Assembly: GCA_946481625.1 (NCBI GenBank)
Contig: CAMLOZ010000150.1
Location: 1 to 7,647 of the forward strand
Reading direction: 5' to 3'
DNA from: an uncultured Haloferula sp.
GTDB lineage: Bacteria; Verrucomicrobiota; Verrucomicrobiae; Verrucomicrobiales; Akkermansiaceae
DNA length: 7,647 nucleotides
Shown here: piece after piece, positions 1-6,876 of the stretch
Layout: each line of letters begins with the position of its first letter
Position numbering within the stretch: the first letter of the stretch is position 1
The notes under the pieces: generated by a model
Databases searched by the model: none
The model's input: the letters and a program-made list of their open reading frames with translations, nothing else
What the model was told of the DNA's origin: nothing
Translations under genes and position numbers: made by a program

Positions 1-1
1 C

Positions 2-619
2 GGGCGGGTGGATGCGTTGAACATGTACTGCGATTTCAGTAATCCCGATCTCACCGGCGGGACCATGCGCTTGCCGGTGAAGGACCTGCTGCCGCTTCAT
101 TCGCGTCCGTCCGAAGCGAAGGAACCGTGGTTCCCGAGCAGGGAGAACGACTGGGTGAAGCTCGATGACGGCTGTTTCGGCAAGGTGATCCAACAGACTC
201 CGGAGCAGGTGGTGGTCCTGCGCCTGGGAGGCAGCCTCAAGACTTACCCCACCGCGGATTTTCTGGAGCAATGCCCGGAGAACCTCTCCCGCGGCTTCCG
301 GGTCAGCACCAACTTCGGGATCGGCTACGGCCACCGCGCCGTCGCCACGGATGAAGTGCCGCGTATCCTGCAGGACGCGGTTCTCCGCCATCTTGTCGAG
401 GCTCTCGGCCGCGAGCAGGTGAAGTCGGTGAAGGTCGAGTTCAAGGGGGCCGCGGCCAGCTCCCTCGACTATACCGTCCTGGCCGATTTCAGCGGCGAAG
501 CCGCCTCCCGCTATGCCGCGCTCGAACGCATGATCCAGACCGCCTGCATCGACACCTGCAATGAACAGGGCTGGGAGATCCCCTTTCCGCAGATGGTCAT
601 CCACCAGGCGGCATCCTGA
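2..619 (+). CDS. MscS-family mechanosensitive ion channel, C-terminal part (5' truncated by window edge)
   Basis: The reading frame is open to the left edge, so the GTG at 8 and the later ATG codons are probably internal; the membrane helices, including the pore-lining TM3, should lie outside the window. What is visible resembles the cytoplasmic part of a small-conductance mechanosensitive channel, which opens in the inner membrane under tension to release solutes during osmotic downshock. The beta domain is suggested by the stretch with PWFPSRENDWVKL, DGCFGKV, QTPEQVVV and GGSLKTYPT. It is followed by the alpha/beta vestibule domain, starting near FGIGYGHRAVAT and ending in WEIPFPQMVIHQ, a typical MscS C-terminal strand. 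The protein ends shortly after that motif, so there is no long C-terminal extension. It converges on the pyruvate kinase gene with a 10-base gap. The family call rests on motif resemblance; the subfamily is unknown. Confidence 0.8.
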   Translation, partial: GRVDALNMYCDFSNPDLTGGTMRLPVKDLLPLHSRPSEAKEPWFPSRENDWVKLDDGCFGKVIQQTPEQVVVLRLGGSLKTYPTADFLEQCPENLSRGFRVSTNFGIGYGHRAVATDEVPRILQDAVLRHLVEALGREQVKSVKVEFKGAAASSLDYTVLADFSGEAASRYAALERMIQTACIDTCNEQGWEIPFPQMVIHQAAS

Positions 620-629
620 GCGCCAGGTA

Positions 630-2033
630 TCACGCGTGGTGCAGCAGGATCGAATTCGCGGCGAAGTGGTCGGAGAGGATATCCGACACGATCACCAGCG
701 GCGTGCCCTGCTTCACCAGGTCGGCTTGGCGCAGCATCTCGATCGCGCGCTGGATCGTCTCGTCGATCGTCGCGGCGAAGGGGAGCTTGAAGGCCTCGAT
801 ATTCCGCGTGAGCGCGAGCTGGCGGCAGACGCGGTCCTTCGGGGTGAAGGCATAGAACCCGTTCGTGCGCGGCCGCAGCATCGCGGTGTGGTTCGCCATC
901 ACCCCGCGGCGGGTCAGCACGATCAAGCGGGCGTCGGGCAGGGAATCCACCAGCGTACAGGCGGCCCGGGCGGCCTTCTGCCGTTCATCGCGCAGCAGCA
1001 CGCACTGGCCGAAGCCGAGCCCCCCGGTGCGCTCGATCCGCATGCTGATCTTCACCAGCGCCTCCACGCAGCGCAGCGGGTGCAGGCCCACGCTGGTCTC
1101 GCCGGAGAGCATCAGGCAGTCGGCTTCCTCGTAGGCTGCATTGGCCACGTCCGTCACCTCGGCGCGGGTCGGCGTCGGGTTCTGGATCATCGATTCGAGA
1201 AGCTGTGTCGCCACGATCACGCGCTTGCCGAGTTCGTGGCAGCGCTTCACCAGGCGGCGCTGGAGGATCGGTAGTTCCTCGAAGTCCACCTCGGTGCCGA
1301 GGTCGCCGCGCGCCACCATGATCACGTCGGTGGCCTGGATGATCGAATCGATGTTCCGGATCGCCTCCTGGTCCTCGATCTTCGAGACGATCTGCGCGCC
1401 GCCTTCGAGTCCCTCGACCGCCTCGCGCAACTCGCGCACGTGCGCGGCGTCCCGAACGAAGGATCCGGCGATGTAGTCCGCATCGCATTCGACCGCGAGA
1501 GCCAGATCGACGCGGTCCTTTTCGGTCAGCGCCGGGAGATTGAGCCGCGTGCCGGGCAGGTTGATGTGGCGTCGCGAGCCCATCTTGCCGGCGGTCTTCA
1601 CCTCGCAGATGATCCGGTCATCCTTCCGGGTCTTGATCTCCATCAGCATCGTGCCGTTGTCGACCACGAGGGTCCGGCCTTCAGCCACGTCGTCCATCAG
1701 GCCGTCATAGTTGACCGTCGTGGAAAGGGGAATGGAGGGCTCCGCAGCGGACTTCCGGAATTCCACCAGATCCCCGATCTTCAGCTCGTAGGGCTTCTCC
1801 AGGTCGCCGGTGCGAATCGAAGGGCCGGTAAGGTCGAAGAGCACCGCGACGTGCTGCGACCGTTCCGCCGCCGCCCGCCGCACCCGCCGCGCCATTTCCC
1901 GCGCCCAATCGTGTTTCGCGTGGCTCATGTTGAGCCGGAACACGTTGGTTCCCAAATCGATAAGCTGGCCGATGGTTTCTTCGGATTCCGTGGCCGGGCC
2001 GAGGGTGATGATGATCTTGGTTCTGCGAGACAT
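630..2033 (-). CDS. pyk: Pyruvate kinase
   Basis: This is the last enzyme of glycolysis, converting phosphoenolpyruvate and ADP to pyruvate and ATP in the cytosol. I chose the ATG at 2033 (MSRRTKIIITLGPAT) because the family normally begins this way; the frame stays open upstream, with another ATG at 2090, but that extension has no family character. The 467-residue length is normal. The A domain shows FRLNMSH (Arg33, Asn35, Ser37), Asp67, SKIE with catalytic Lys218 and Glu220, ARGDLG at 241-246 with metal-ligand Asp244, VATQ with Thr276, and the PTRAEVTDVANA and MLSGET motifs. The B domain is about residues 76-155, and the C-terminal regulatory domain runs from about 345. The loop usually written DTKGPEIRT reads DLTGPSIRT, which changes residues that govern potassium dependence. 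No clear ribosome binding site precedes the start. The gene stands alone, divergent from the lipoprotein gene. Confidence 0.95.
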   Translation of the reverse strand: MSRRTKIIITLGPATESEETIGQLIDLGTNVFRLNMSHAKHDWAREMARRVRRAAAERSQHVAVLFDLTGPSIRTGDLEKPYELKIGDLVEFRKSAAEPSIPLSTTVNYDGLMDDVAEGRTLVVDNGTMLMEIKTRKDDRIICEVKTAGKMGSRRHINLPGTRLNLPALTEKDRVDLALAVECDADYIAGSFVRDAAHVRELREAVEGLEGGAQIVSKIEDQEAIRNIDSIIQATDVIMVARGDLGTEVDFEELPILQRRLVKRCHELGKRVIVATQLLESMIQNPTPTRAEVTDVANAAYEEADCLMLSGETSVGLHPLRCVEALVKISMRIERTGGLGFGQCVLLRDERQKAARAACTLVDSLPDARLIVLTRRGVMANHTAMLRPRTNGFYAFTPKDRVCRQLALTRNIEAFKLPFAATIDETIQRAIEMLRQADLVKQGTPLVIVSDILSDHFAANSILLHHA

Positions 2034-2176
2034 GGAGCGGGAGGAATCTGTAGGCCCGACCCGTGGGGAGTCGAGCGGCGATAGGTGCATGTTCCGTGCC
2101 GGATTCGTTGCCCCCCGGAGGGGCGGGCGATTTCGTCGTTTGACAGTTGCGGCTGCCGCTCCGTTGGTGCCGGACC
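2034..2176. promoter_or_regulatory. Divergent intergenic region between pyruvate kinase and the lipoprotein gene
   Basis: These 143 bases lie between two genes that start in opposite directions, so promoters for both are expected here. On the plus strand there is an exact TTGACA at 2140-2145. The hexamer 17 bases downstream, GTTGGT at 2163-2168, is a poor -10 box and would leave almost no leader before the ATG at 2177, so this assignment is weak. I see no convincing sigma-70 pair for the minus strand. A G/C-rich patch at 2110-2128 can form only a four-pair stem and is probably composition. No riboswitch-like structure was recognised. Confidence 0.35.
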
Positions 2177-2617
2177 ATGAAACCATCCATCAAACCCTTG
2201 TTTGCAGCCTTGGCCGGGCTCTCCTCCATCGCCGCGCTGAACTCCTGCTCCAAGGAAGCCCGGCAGGAAGCCGCCGCCGAGTCGGCTGTCGAAACCGCCG
2301 TGGACGTCACCGAGGACTACTGCGAACTCCTCGAAAGCATCAAGGACAAGGAGTCCGCCAAGAAGGCCATCGACAAGATGGACGGGCTGGCCGACCAATA
2401 CGCGAAGATCGCCGAGAAGGCGAAGAAGGCCGGCGATACTCCGCCCGACGCCGAAGCGGTGACGAAGAACCAGGAGAAGATGAAGCCGTTGGTGGAGCGT
2501 ATGACCGCGGCCGCCACGACGGCGATGCCGATCATCTCCTCCGATCCGGAACTGATGAAGGCGTTCCAGGAGAAGCAGATGAATATCGCCAACAAGATGC
2601 AGGAGGCCTCGAAGTAG
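2177..2617 (+). CDS. Small putative lipoprotein, alpha-helical, function unknown
   Basis: The predicted protein has 146 residues. It starts with a positively charged N-terminus (MKPSIKPL) and a hydrophobic stretch that ends in AALNSC, giving a lipobox-like cleavage site before Cys24; Asn at the -2 position is atypical but tolerated. This suggests export and lipid anchoring in an envelope membrane. The rest, from about residue 30, is rich in Ala, Lys and Glu, with almost no Gly or Pro except in a short TPPDAEA turn, and looks like two or more long amphipathic helices, possibly coiled coil. I chose the ATG at 2177 over one ten codons upstream because it places the signal peptide at the N-terminus. 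No family was recognised and no function is assigned. The gene appears to be a single unit ended by the hairpin at 2647. Confidence 0.8.
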   Translation: MKPSIKPLFAALAGLSSIAALNSCSKEARQEAAAESAVETAVDVTEDYCELLESIKDKESAKKAIDKMDGLADQYAKIAEKAKKAGDTPPDAEAVTKNQEKMKPLVERMTAAATTAMPIISSDPELMKAFQEKQMNIANKMQEASK

Positions 2618-2646
2618 CCCGAGACACTTTTCATTCCCCGGAAACG

Positions 2647-2674
2647 AAAAACCCGCCGGATACGGCGGGTTTTT
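2647..2674. terminator. Bidirectional intrinsic terminator
   Basis: A perfect 12-base inverted repeat (AAAAACCCGCCG and CGGCGGGTTTTT) surrounds a four-base GATA loop. The seven G/C pairs make the stem, and the outer A and T runs supply a U-tract in either direction. It lies 29 bases after the lipoprotein stop codon on the plus strand and 8 bases after the encoded CCA end of the tRNA on the minus strand, so it can end both transcripts. Confidence 0.92.
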
Positions 2675-2682
2675 CAGGAGAG

Positions 2683-2758
2683 TGGTACCCCGACTTGGAC
2701 TCGAACCAAGGACCAAAAGATTAAGAGTCTTCTGCTCTACCAACTGAGCTATCGAGGC
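2683..2758 (-). tRNA. tRNA-Lys(CTT)
   Basis: A complete 76-base cloverleaf folds on the minus strand with an encoded 3' CCA. The acceptor stem is GCCTCGA with TCGGGGT, the D stem is GCTC with GAGC around loop AGTTGGTA, the anticodon stem is GAAGA with TCTTT around loop CTCTTAA, and the T arm is CTTGG/CCAAG around TTCGAGT. The anticodon is CTT, which reads the AAG lysine codon. The acceptor stem contains a G1-U72 and a U4-G69 wobble, and the anticodon stem a G27-U43 wobble. The transcript runs directly into the terminator at 2647-2674. A separate tRNA-Lys(TTT) for AAA codons would be expected elsewhere in the genome. Confidence 0.96.
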
Positions 2759-2932
2759 TTTGGGTTCCTGCCTTGCGGCGGGGCCGGAAGGATGCATTTG
2801 AACGGACCCGGCGCAAGAGGAATTTTGACGGAAATGTAGCAGTCCAGCCCGGGGATTTGAAACTCCGCAGGAGAGGATTCCGGGCGCGCAGGGTATCCGG
2901 CCACCGGAAGCACGCAGCTTTGCAAAGATGCG
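2759..2932 (-). other. Intergenic region upstream of tRNA-Lys, downstream of the lactonase-family gene
   Basis: These 174 bases hold no recognisable gene. The tRNA promoter should be here on the minus strand. The best pair I can see is TTTCAA with TACATT separated by 18 bases, centred around 2850, but it is only a weak match and would give a leader of about 80 bases. The lactonase stop codon is not followed by a clear hairpin with a T-tract, so transcript from the lactonase gene could continue into the tRNA. A perfect palindrome, CTTTGCAAAG at 2918-2927, is too short to interpret. Confidence 0.4.
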
Positions 2933-4033
2933 CTACCTCAGGAACAGGATGCAGATCGGATTCGGGCAGGCGGTGGTGACCTTGGGCTCGGAGAGCTTGC
3001 CGGAGCCGGGATCGAGGGGAAGGGAAGAGAGGGTATTCGAATCCTGATGCGCGCACAGCAGCCACTTGCCGTCCGGCGAGATCGCGAAATGGCGGGGGAT
3101 TTTCCCGCCGCAGGGTGCGACCTGCACCGCGCCCAGCTTGCCCGATGCCGGATCGCGCGCAAAGACGGCGATGCTGTCGTGGCCGCGATTGGAGGCATAC
3201 ACGAACTTGCCATTCGGATGCACCGCGATCTCCGCGGTGGTGTTCTTGCCGGTCCAGCCTTCGGGAAGCGTCGGGATGCTGTGCAGCGTGGTGAGCGTGC
3301 CTTTCTTCGCATCGTAGCTGCAAGCCGTGACGGTGTTGTCGAGCTCGTTCACCACGTAGGCATGGCGGCCGTCGGGGGAGAAGTCCATGTGGCGGGGGCC
3401 GGCACCCGGCACCGAACTCCACGAGTCGGGTTCTTCCTTCAACGGGGTCGCGGATCCCGGGTCGATCTGCCAGCCCAGCACCTTGTCGAGGCCCAAGTCA
3501 GGGACATGCAGGCGGTCGCCGCGGAAATACACGCCGTGAGCATGCGGGCCTTCCTGGCGGTCGGTGCGCGGGCCCTTGCCCTCGATCTTCCTGGTGAACG
3601 CCGGTGCTTGCAGGCCACCCGCCGGGTTGAGGGGGAGCATTGCCGTGCTGCCATCGCTGTAGTTCGCCACCGCGAGCACGGTGCCTTTCTCGTTCACGGC
3701 GAGGTGGCAGGGGTTGAAGCCGCCGGAAGACGCTTCGCCGAGGAACTCCAGCGCATCGCCGAGCTTGAAGCACGCGATGCTTCCCTTCGGATGTGCCGCC
3801 GAGCGTCCCACCGAGTAGAGCAGCGGCTTCCTGGGATGCAGTGTCAGGAAGCCGGGGCCCTCGTACTTCGCGCCGAGCTTCACTTCCGCGATGGCGCCGC
3901 TTTCCGGCTCGAAGGTCGAAAGATAGATGCCCTCGCTATTCCCGCTGCCTCCGGTGTTCGTGCCGATGGCGATCGGCAAGGGGGCGGCAAAGGCGAGAGG
4001 TGCGAGCGCGAGGAGGGCGAGGCAGGGTTTCAT
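2933..4033 (-). CDS. Exported lactonase-family (YbhE/6-phosphogluconolactonase-like) beta-propeller protein
   Basis: The 366-residue product begins with a signal peptide (MKPCLALLALAPLAFA, probable cleavage after Ala16 or Ala17). It continues as a seven-bladed propeller of the PF10282 type. Recurrent blade motifs include SGGFNPCHLAV (103-113), VANYSDGST (122-130), QEGPHAHGV (160-168), GPRHMDFSPDGRHAYVVNE (212-230), AEIAVHPNGKFVYASN (267-282) and PRHFAISPDGKWLLCAH (313-329). It ends with the family-typical PNPICILFL. Characterised members hydrolyse 6-phosphogluconolactone or other sugar lactones, but many exported homologues have no known substrate; the signal peptide argues against the cytosolic pentose phosphate role. 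The ATG at 4033 follows a purine-rich GGGGAA a few bases upstream. It starts 34 bases after the stop of the BNR-4 gene with no hairpin between, so co-transcription is likely. The family is certain enough; the reaction is inferred. Confidence 0.9.
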   Translation of the reverse strand: MKPCLALLALAPLAFAAPLPIAIGTNTGGSGNSEGIYLSTFEPESGAIAEVKLGAKYEGPGFLTLHPRKPLLYSVGRSAAHPKGSIACFKLGDALEFLGEASSGGFNPCHLAVNEKGTVLAVANYSDGSTAMLPLNPAGGLQAPAFTRKIEGKGPRTDRQEGPHAHGVYFRGDRLHVPDLGLDKVLGWQIDPGSATPLKEEPDSWSSVPGAGPRHMDFSPDGRHAYVVNELDNTVTACSYDAKKGTLTTLHSIPTLPEGWTGKNTTAEIAVHPNGKFVYASNRGHDSIAVFARDPASGKLGAVQVAPCGGKIPRHFAISPDGKWLLCAHQDSNTLSSLPLDPGSGKLSEPKVTTACPNPICILFLR

Positions 4034-4067
4034 CGTTCCCCACTACGCCACGAGCATCCGGAACCGT

Positions 4068-6869
4068 TCAATCCGTATTCGCGATCCTCACCCGCAGGAA
4101 ACGCCGCCCGGGAGGCGTCCCGCCGGTGAGCACCACCCGGGCCCGACGGTCCGGTCCCGCCGTGAAGTCCGCCTCGAAGCCCGATGCTGCTTCCCGCGGC
4201 AGGTCCCCGGTCCGGAATACAGCCACTACAGACCAGTCCGCCAGCGTATCGGATTGCTCCACCCGCCACTCGATTCCCGACCGGTCCTCCGGCCAGGGGA
4301 AACTGAAGCCGTCCGCCTCCCACGTGGGCAAGGGCCTGCTCGCCGGATCCTGGGGATCGCCGTCGAAGGCATATTCCAGCAAGTCGTCGATCCCGTCCTG
4401 ATCGGAATCCAGCGGCGTCGTTCCGGGCAAGCCCAAGTCTTCCGACCACTCCTGATAGGACATCAAGGGGCTGCCGATACGCGCCAGCACCTTCGCGGAG
4501 AAATTCGTATAGCTGGAGTAGGTGCCGTGGAACCACACCAGGAACTCCGAGTGCCCGTGTCCCGGCGGGACGATCGGGCGGAGATTGTCCGCCGGAGAGC
4601 TCTCCGTCACCGGCGTCCAGGTGAAGGTCAGACCGCCATCGGAAGTGAAACCGCGATAGATCTCGTAACGCTCGTTTCCGCGCAGCGGTACCGCGTCGAT
4701 GTCGCCCAGCGCGAAGGGGTCCGCCGCATTGGTGGAAATGTACACCACGCGCGGATCCTCGGGGTCCAGGCACATGCCGCCGCCGTAGTCGTCTTCCGCG
4801 GAGTAAAGCGGGCGGCCCGCCTGCGCGATGAAGCGCCGCTGCCACTCCGTGCCCGTCCATCTCGCATAGTAGTAGTAGATCCGGTCGTGGTTCCAGCCGC
4901 TTCCGGTCACGTTGTCCTTCTGCACCTGGAAGACACAGACCGGAGCGCCGCCGCTGCCGTAGTGGACGTCCCAGGTCCAGCCGCGCCCGGTCGGGATCCA
5001 ATCGTCCGGCCCGTCGCCCGGTCCCCAGGCGGCGTTTGAGAAAGGATAGATCACGTTGCCCTTCTCGCCGCCGTCGTGGTCGAGCGGGATATTCGCCAGC
5101 GTATCGATCAGGCTTCCGTCCGTTTTCCAAAGGCCGCCGTCCTTGTAGTAGAGGTGGTAGATCGAGTTCTCCACGTCCCGCGGATGTCCGTCCGTGTAGA
5201 TCAGGTCGATGCGGTCGGTTCCGTTCGAGGTGTAGCGCGGGTAGGGCCGGGTGCTGCCGCTGCCGGTGCCGAGGAGCTGGCGGGATGTCCCCCAGGTCGC
5301 ACCGTCGTCGGTGGAGATCGTGAGGGTCGGGTTGAAGTTGATACAGCGGTGGAAGTTGTAGAGCGCGTTGTTCTCGCCGCTCAGCCGGTAGGTGTTCGCA
5401 TAGGTGTTCGCGGCGGGCGTCGGTCGCACGATCTCCGGTCCCCAGTCGGCATTGGTCGAGGGCTGCGTGACCAGCGAGGTCCGTTGGTAGAATTGCGATC
5501 CGGCAATGTGTTTCGAATAGAGCAGCATCAGCTTGCCGTCCGGCAGCACCGTGATCGAGGGATTGTTGTGATCGTCCTGCTGTTGCGAGGTCGCGGTGCT
5601 GATCACCATGTGGAACTTCTCCCCGCTTGTTAGATCGTAGCGCGTCACGCCATAGGTGCCATTGCCCTTCACGTAGCCGGAGTAGAGCGAGCCCTCGTGC
5701 AGGATCGAGCGTTCGTCATTGAACCAGGTCCACGCCCCGTCCGGCGCGATCTCGAGCGCATTGCCCGGCAACTGCGGCATCGTCACCGCATCGCCGACCA
5801 GGAACCCCTCCAGCCAGGAGCGCGTGCTCCAGTTCGTCGCGGTGCCATCGCCGTCGTCGGCGAACATCTGGAGGGTGCCGTTTCCATCGGCCACCGCGTT
5901 TCCGACAAAGCCGAGATATTGGCGGCGGTTCGATCCGGATTCGCTGCTCAGGCCCAGGTCCGCGACCCTGCCGACCGGGGAGTCGGGAGTGAAAAGTTCG
6001 AGGGCGGTGGCAGAGAGACCGCCCTTCACCTGCCAGTTCTCGGTCGGCACGGAAAGGTAAGCCACATGAATGCCATAGATCTTTCCGGGGACCAGCCCCG
6101 TTGCTTCGGTGGCCAAGGTCGCCCCGTCGCCCACGCCGCCGTTGGCATCCTTCTCGTAGATCTCGCGGTTGCCCGTGACGTTGAAGCCGAAGCCCGTCCG
6201 GCGTCGCCAGAGCGGCCCGGCAGTGAAGCCCGTGTCGTTCACGTTTTCCGTGGAGAAGGGCGAAGGCGTGCCCGCGGCGGCGACCGTGTTTGAACTGTCG
6301 ATGTCGATGAAGCGTCCCGGCGGTCCCGCGATCGATCCGGCGGGCCGGATCTTCAGGCCGTTCAAACGCACCCGGTCGTTGCCGTCGTTCTCGCGGAAGA
6401 CCAGTTCGTGTGCCGAGCCGTCGGTGGAGAAGGTATAGGTCGCGGCGGCGGTGGAAAAAGCATGGTTTGCCAGCACCACCGTCCCGGCTTCGGGACTCGC
6501 CTGCGGTCGCGAATCGATCCGGATCGTACCGCCGAAGCCGCCGCCATCGTAGTGGAAGGACTCCACCGCATAGGTGCCCGCAGCGAGTCCTTCGATCTTC
6601 AGCACGATGTTCGCGTCCGCCCCGTCGGTGAAAACGAAGTCGCTGAGAACCGGATCGGCCAGCGACCGGTCGCGGGTGCCAAGCGTGCTGCCGCCCAAGG
6701 TGAAAACCACATCCCCGGACTCCACCGGCATCCCCGCCACTCCTGTCACGGCGCGAAAGAGCGGAGCCGCGCCGGTCTCACCCGGCTGGAAGTCGAGCCA
6801 GGCGAGATCGGCATGCAGCGGGGCAATGAGGGATGACAGGAGGGCGAAGCGGAGCGGTAGAGATGACAT
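4068..6869 (-). CDS. Secreted BNR-4 repeat protein, putative polysaccharide lyase (PL24/PL25-like)
   Basis: The 933-residue protein starts with a signal peptide (MSSLPLRFALLSSLIAPLHA). This start fits better than an ATG 11 codons upstream that falls in a hairpin. Residues 21-175 and 186-364 look like two beta-sandwich, possibly carbohydrate-binding, modules. Residues 374-795 form a BNR-4-type propeller: DGAWTWFND, DDHNNPSITVLPDGK, YSKH, ENNALYNFHR, IYTDGHPR, WDVHYG, YYYARWTG and LDPEDPRVVY. His434 and His454 are 20 residues apart, like the histidine pair that I recall for PL25 ulvan lyases (similar in PL24), which cleave ulvan by beta-elimination. Residues 819-842 (DSDQDGIDDLLEYAF) are a calcium-type TSP3-like repeat, and 860-933 form a beta-rich tail ending RRFLRVRIANTD. 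The protein is presumably secreted or surface-bound. Lyase activity and substrate are inferred; it could also be a non-catalytic sugar-binding propeller. Confidence 0.82.
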   Translation of the reverse strand: MSSLPLRFALLSSLIAPLHADLAWLDFQPGETGAAPLFRAVTGVAGMPVESGDVVFTLGGSTLGTRDRSLADPVLSDFVFTDGADANIVLKIEGLAAGTYAVESFHYDGGGFGGTIRIDSRPQASPEAGTVVLANHAFSTAAATYTFSTDGSAHELVFRENDGNDRVRLNGLKIRPAGSIAGPPGRFIDIDSSNTVAAAGTPSPFSTENVNDTGFTAGPLWRRRTGFGFNVTGNREIYEKDANGGVGDGATLATEATGLVPGKIYGIHVAYLSVPTENWQVKGGLSATALELFTPDSPVGRVADLGLSSESGSNRRQYLGFVGNAVADGNGTLQMFADDGDGTATNWSTRSWLEGFLVGDAVTMPQLPGNALEIAPDGAWTWFNDERSILHEGSLYSGYVKGNGTYGVTRYDLTSGEKFHMVISTATSQQQDDHNNPSITVLPDGKLMLLYSKHIAGSQFYQRTSLVTQPSTNADWGPEIVRPTPAANTYANTYRLSGENNALYNFHRCINFNPTLTISTDDGATWGTSRQLLGTGSGSTRPYPRYTSNGTDRIDLIYTDGHPRDVENSIYHLYYKDGGLWKTDGSLIDTLANIPLDHDGGEKGNVIYPFSNAAWGPGDGPDDWIPTGRGWTWDVHYGSGGAPVCVFQVQKDNVTGSGWNHDRIYYYYARWTGTEWQRRFIAQAGRPLYSAEDDYGGGMCLDPEDPRVVYISTNAADPFALGDIDAVPLRGNERYEIYRGFTSDGGLTFTWTPVTESSPADNLRPIVPPGHGHSEFLVWFHGTYSSYTNFSAKVLARIGSPLMSYQEWSEDLGLPGTTPLDSDQDGIDDLLEYAFDGDPQDPASRPLPTWEADGFSFPWPEDRSGIEWRVEQSDTLADWSVVAVFRTGDLPREAASGFEADFTAGPDRRARVVLTGGTPPGRRFLRVRIANTD

Positions 6870-6876
6870 GGGCAAG

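Noticed and set aside
561..1274. Long plus-strand open frame (237 codons) antisense to pyruvate kinase
   Set aside because: It lies opposite a well-supported gene, is rich in Arg, His and Gly, and shows no domain. It is the open antisense frame expected in high-GC coding DNA.
2110..2128. G/C-rich near-palindrome in the divergent intergenic region, considered as an operator
   Set aside because: Only four contiguous pairs form around a short loop, no more than expected from the base composition.
2034..2186. N-terminal extension of pyruvate kinase by up to 51 codons
   Set aside because: The family begins at MSRRTKIIITLGPAT; the extension is Arg/Pro-rich without family character and would overlap the start of the lipoprotein gene.
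2918..2927. Perfect palindrome CTTTGCAAAG after the lactonase-family gene, considered as a terminator
   Set aside because: It has no loop-forming arms of useful length and no T-tract follows on the minus strand.
3047..4129. Plus-strand open frame of 360 codons opposite the lactonase-family gene
   Set aside because: Its composition is low-complexity Arg/Ala/Val/Gly, and the opposite strand encodes a clear signal peptide and propeller family protein.
3927..5039. Plus-strand open frame of 370 codons opposite the BNR-4 gene
   Set aside because: It spans the junction of two real minus-strand genes and contains no recognisable motif; it is a shadow frame.
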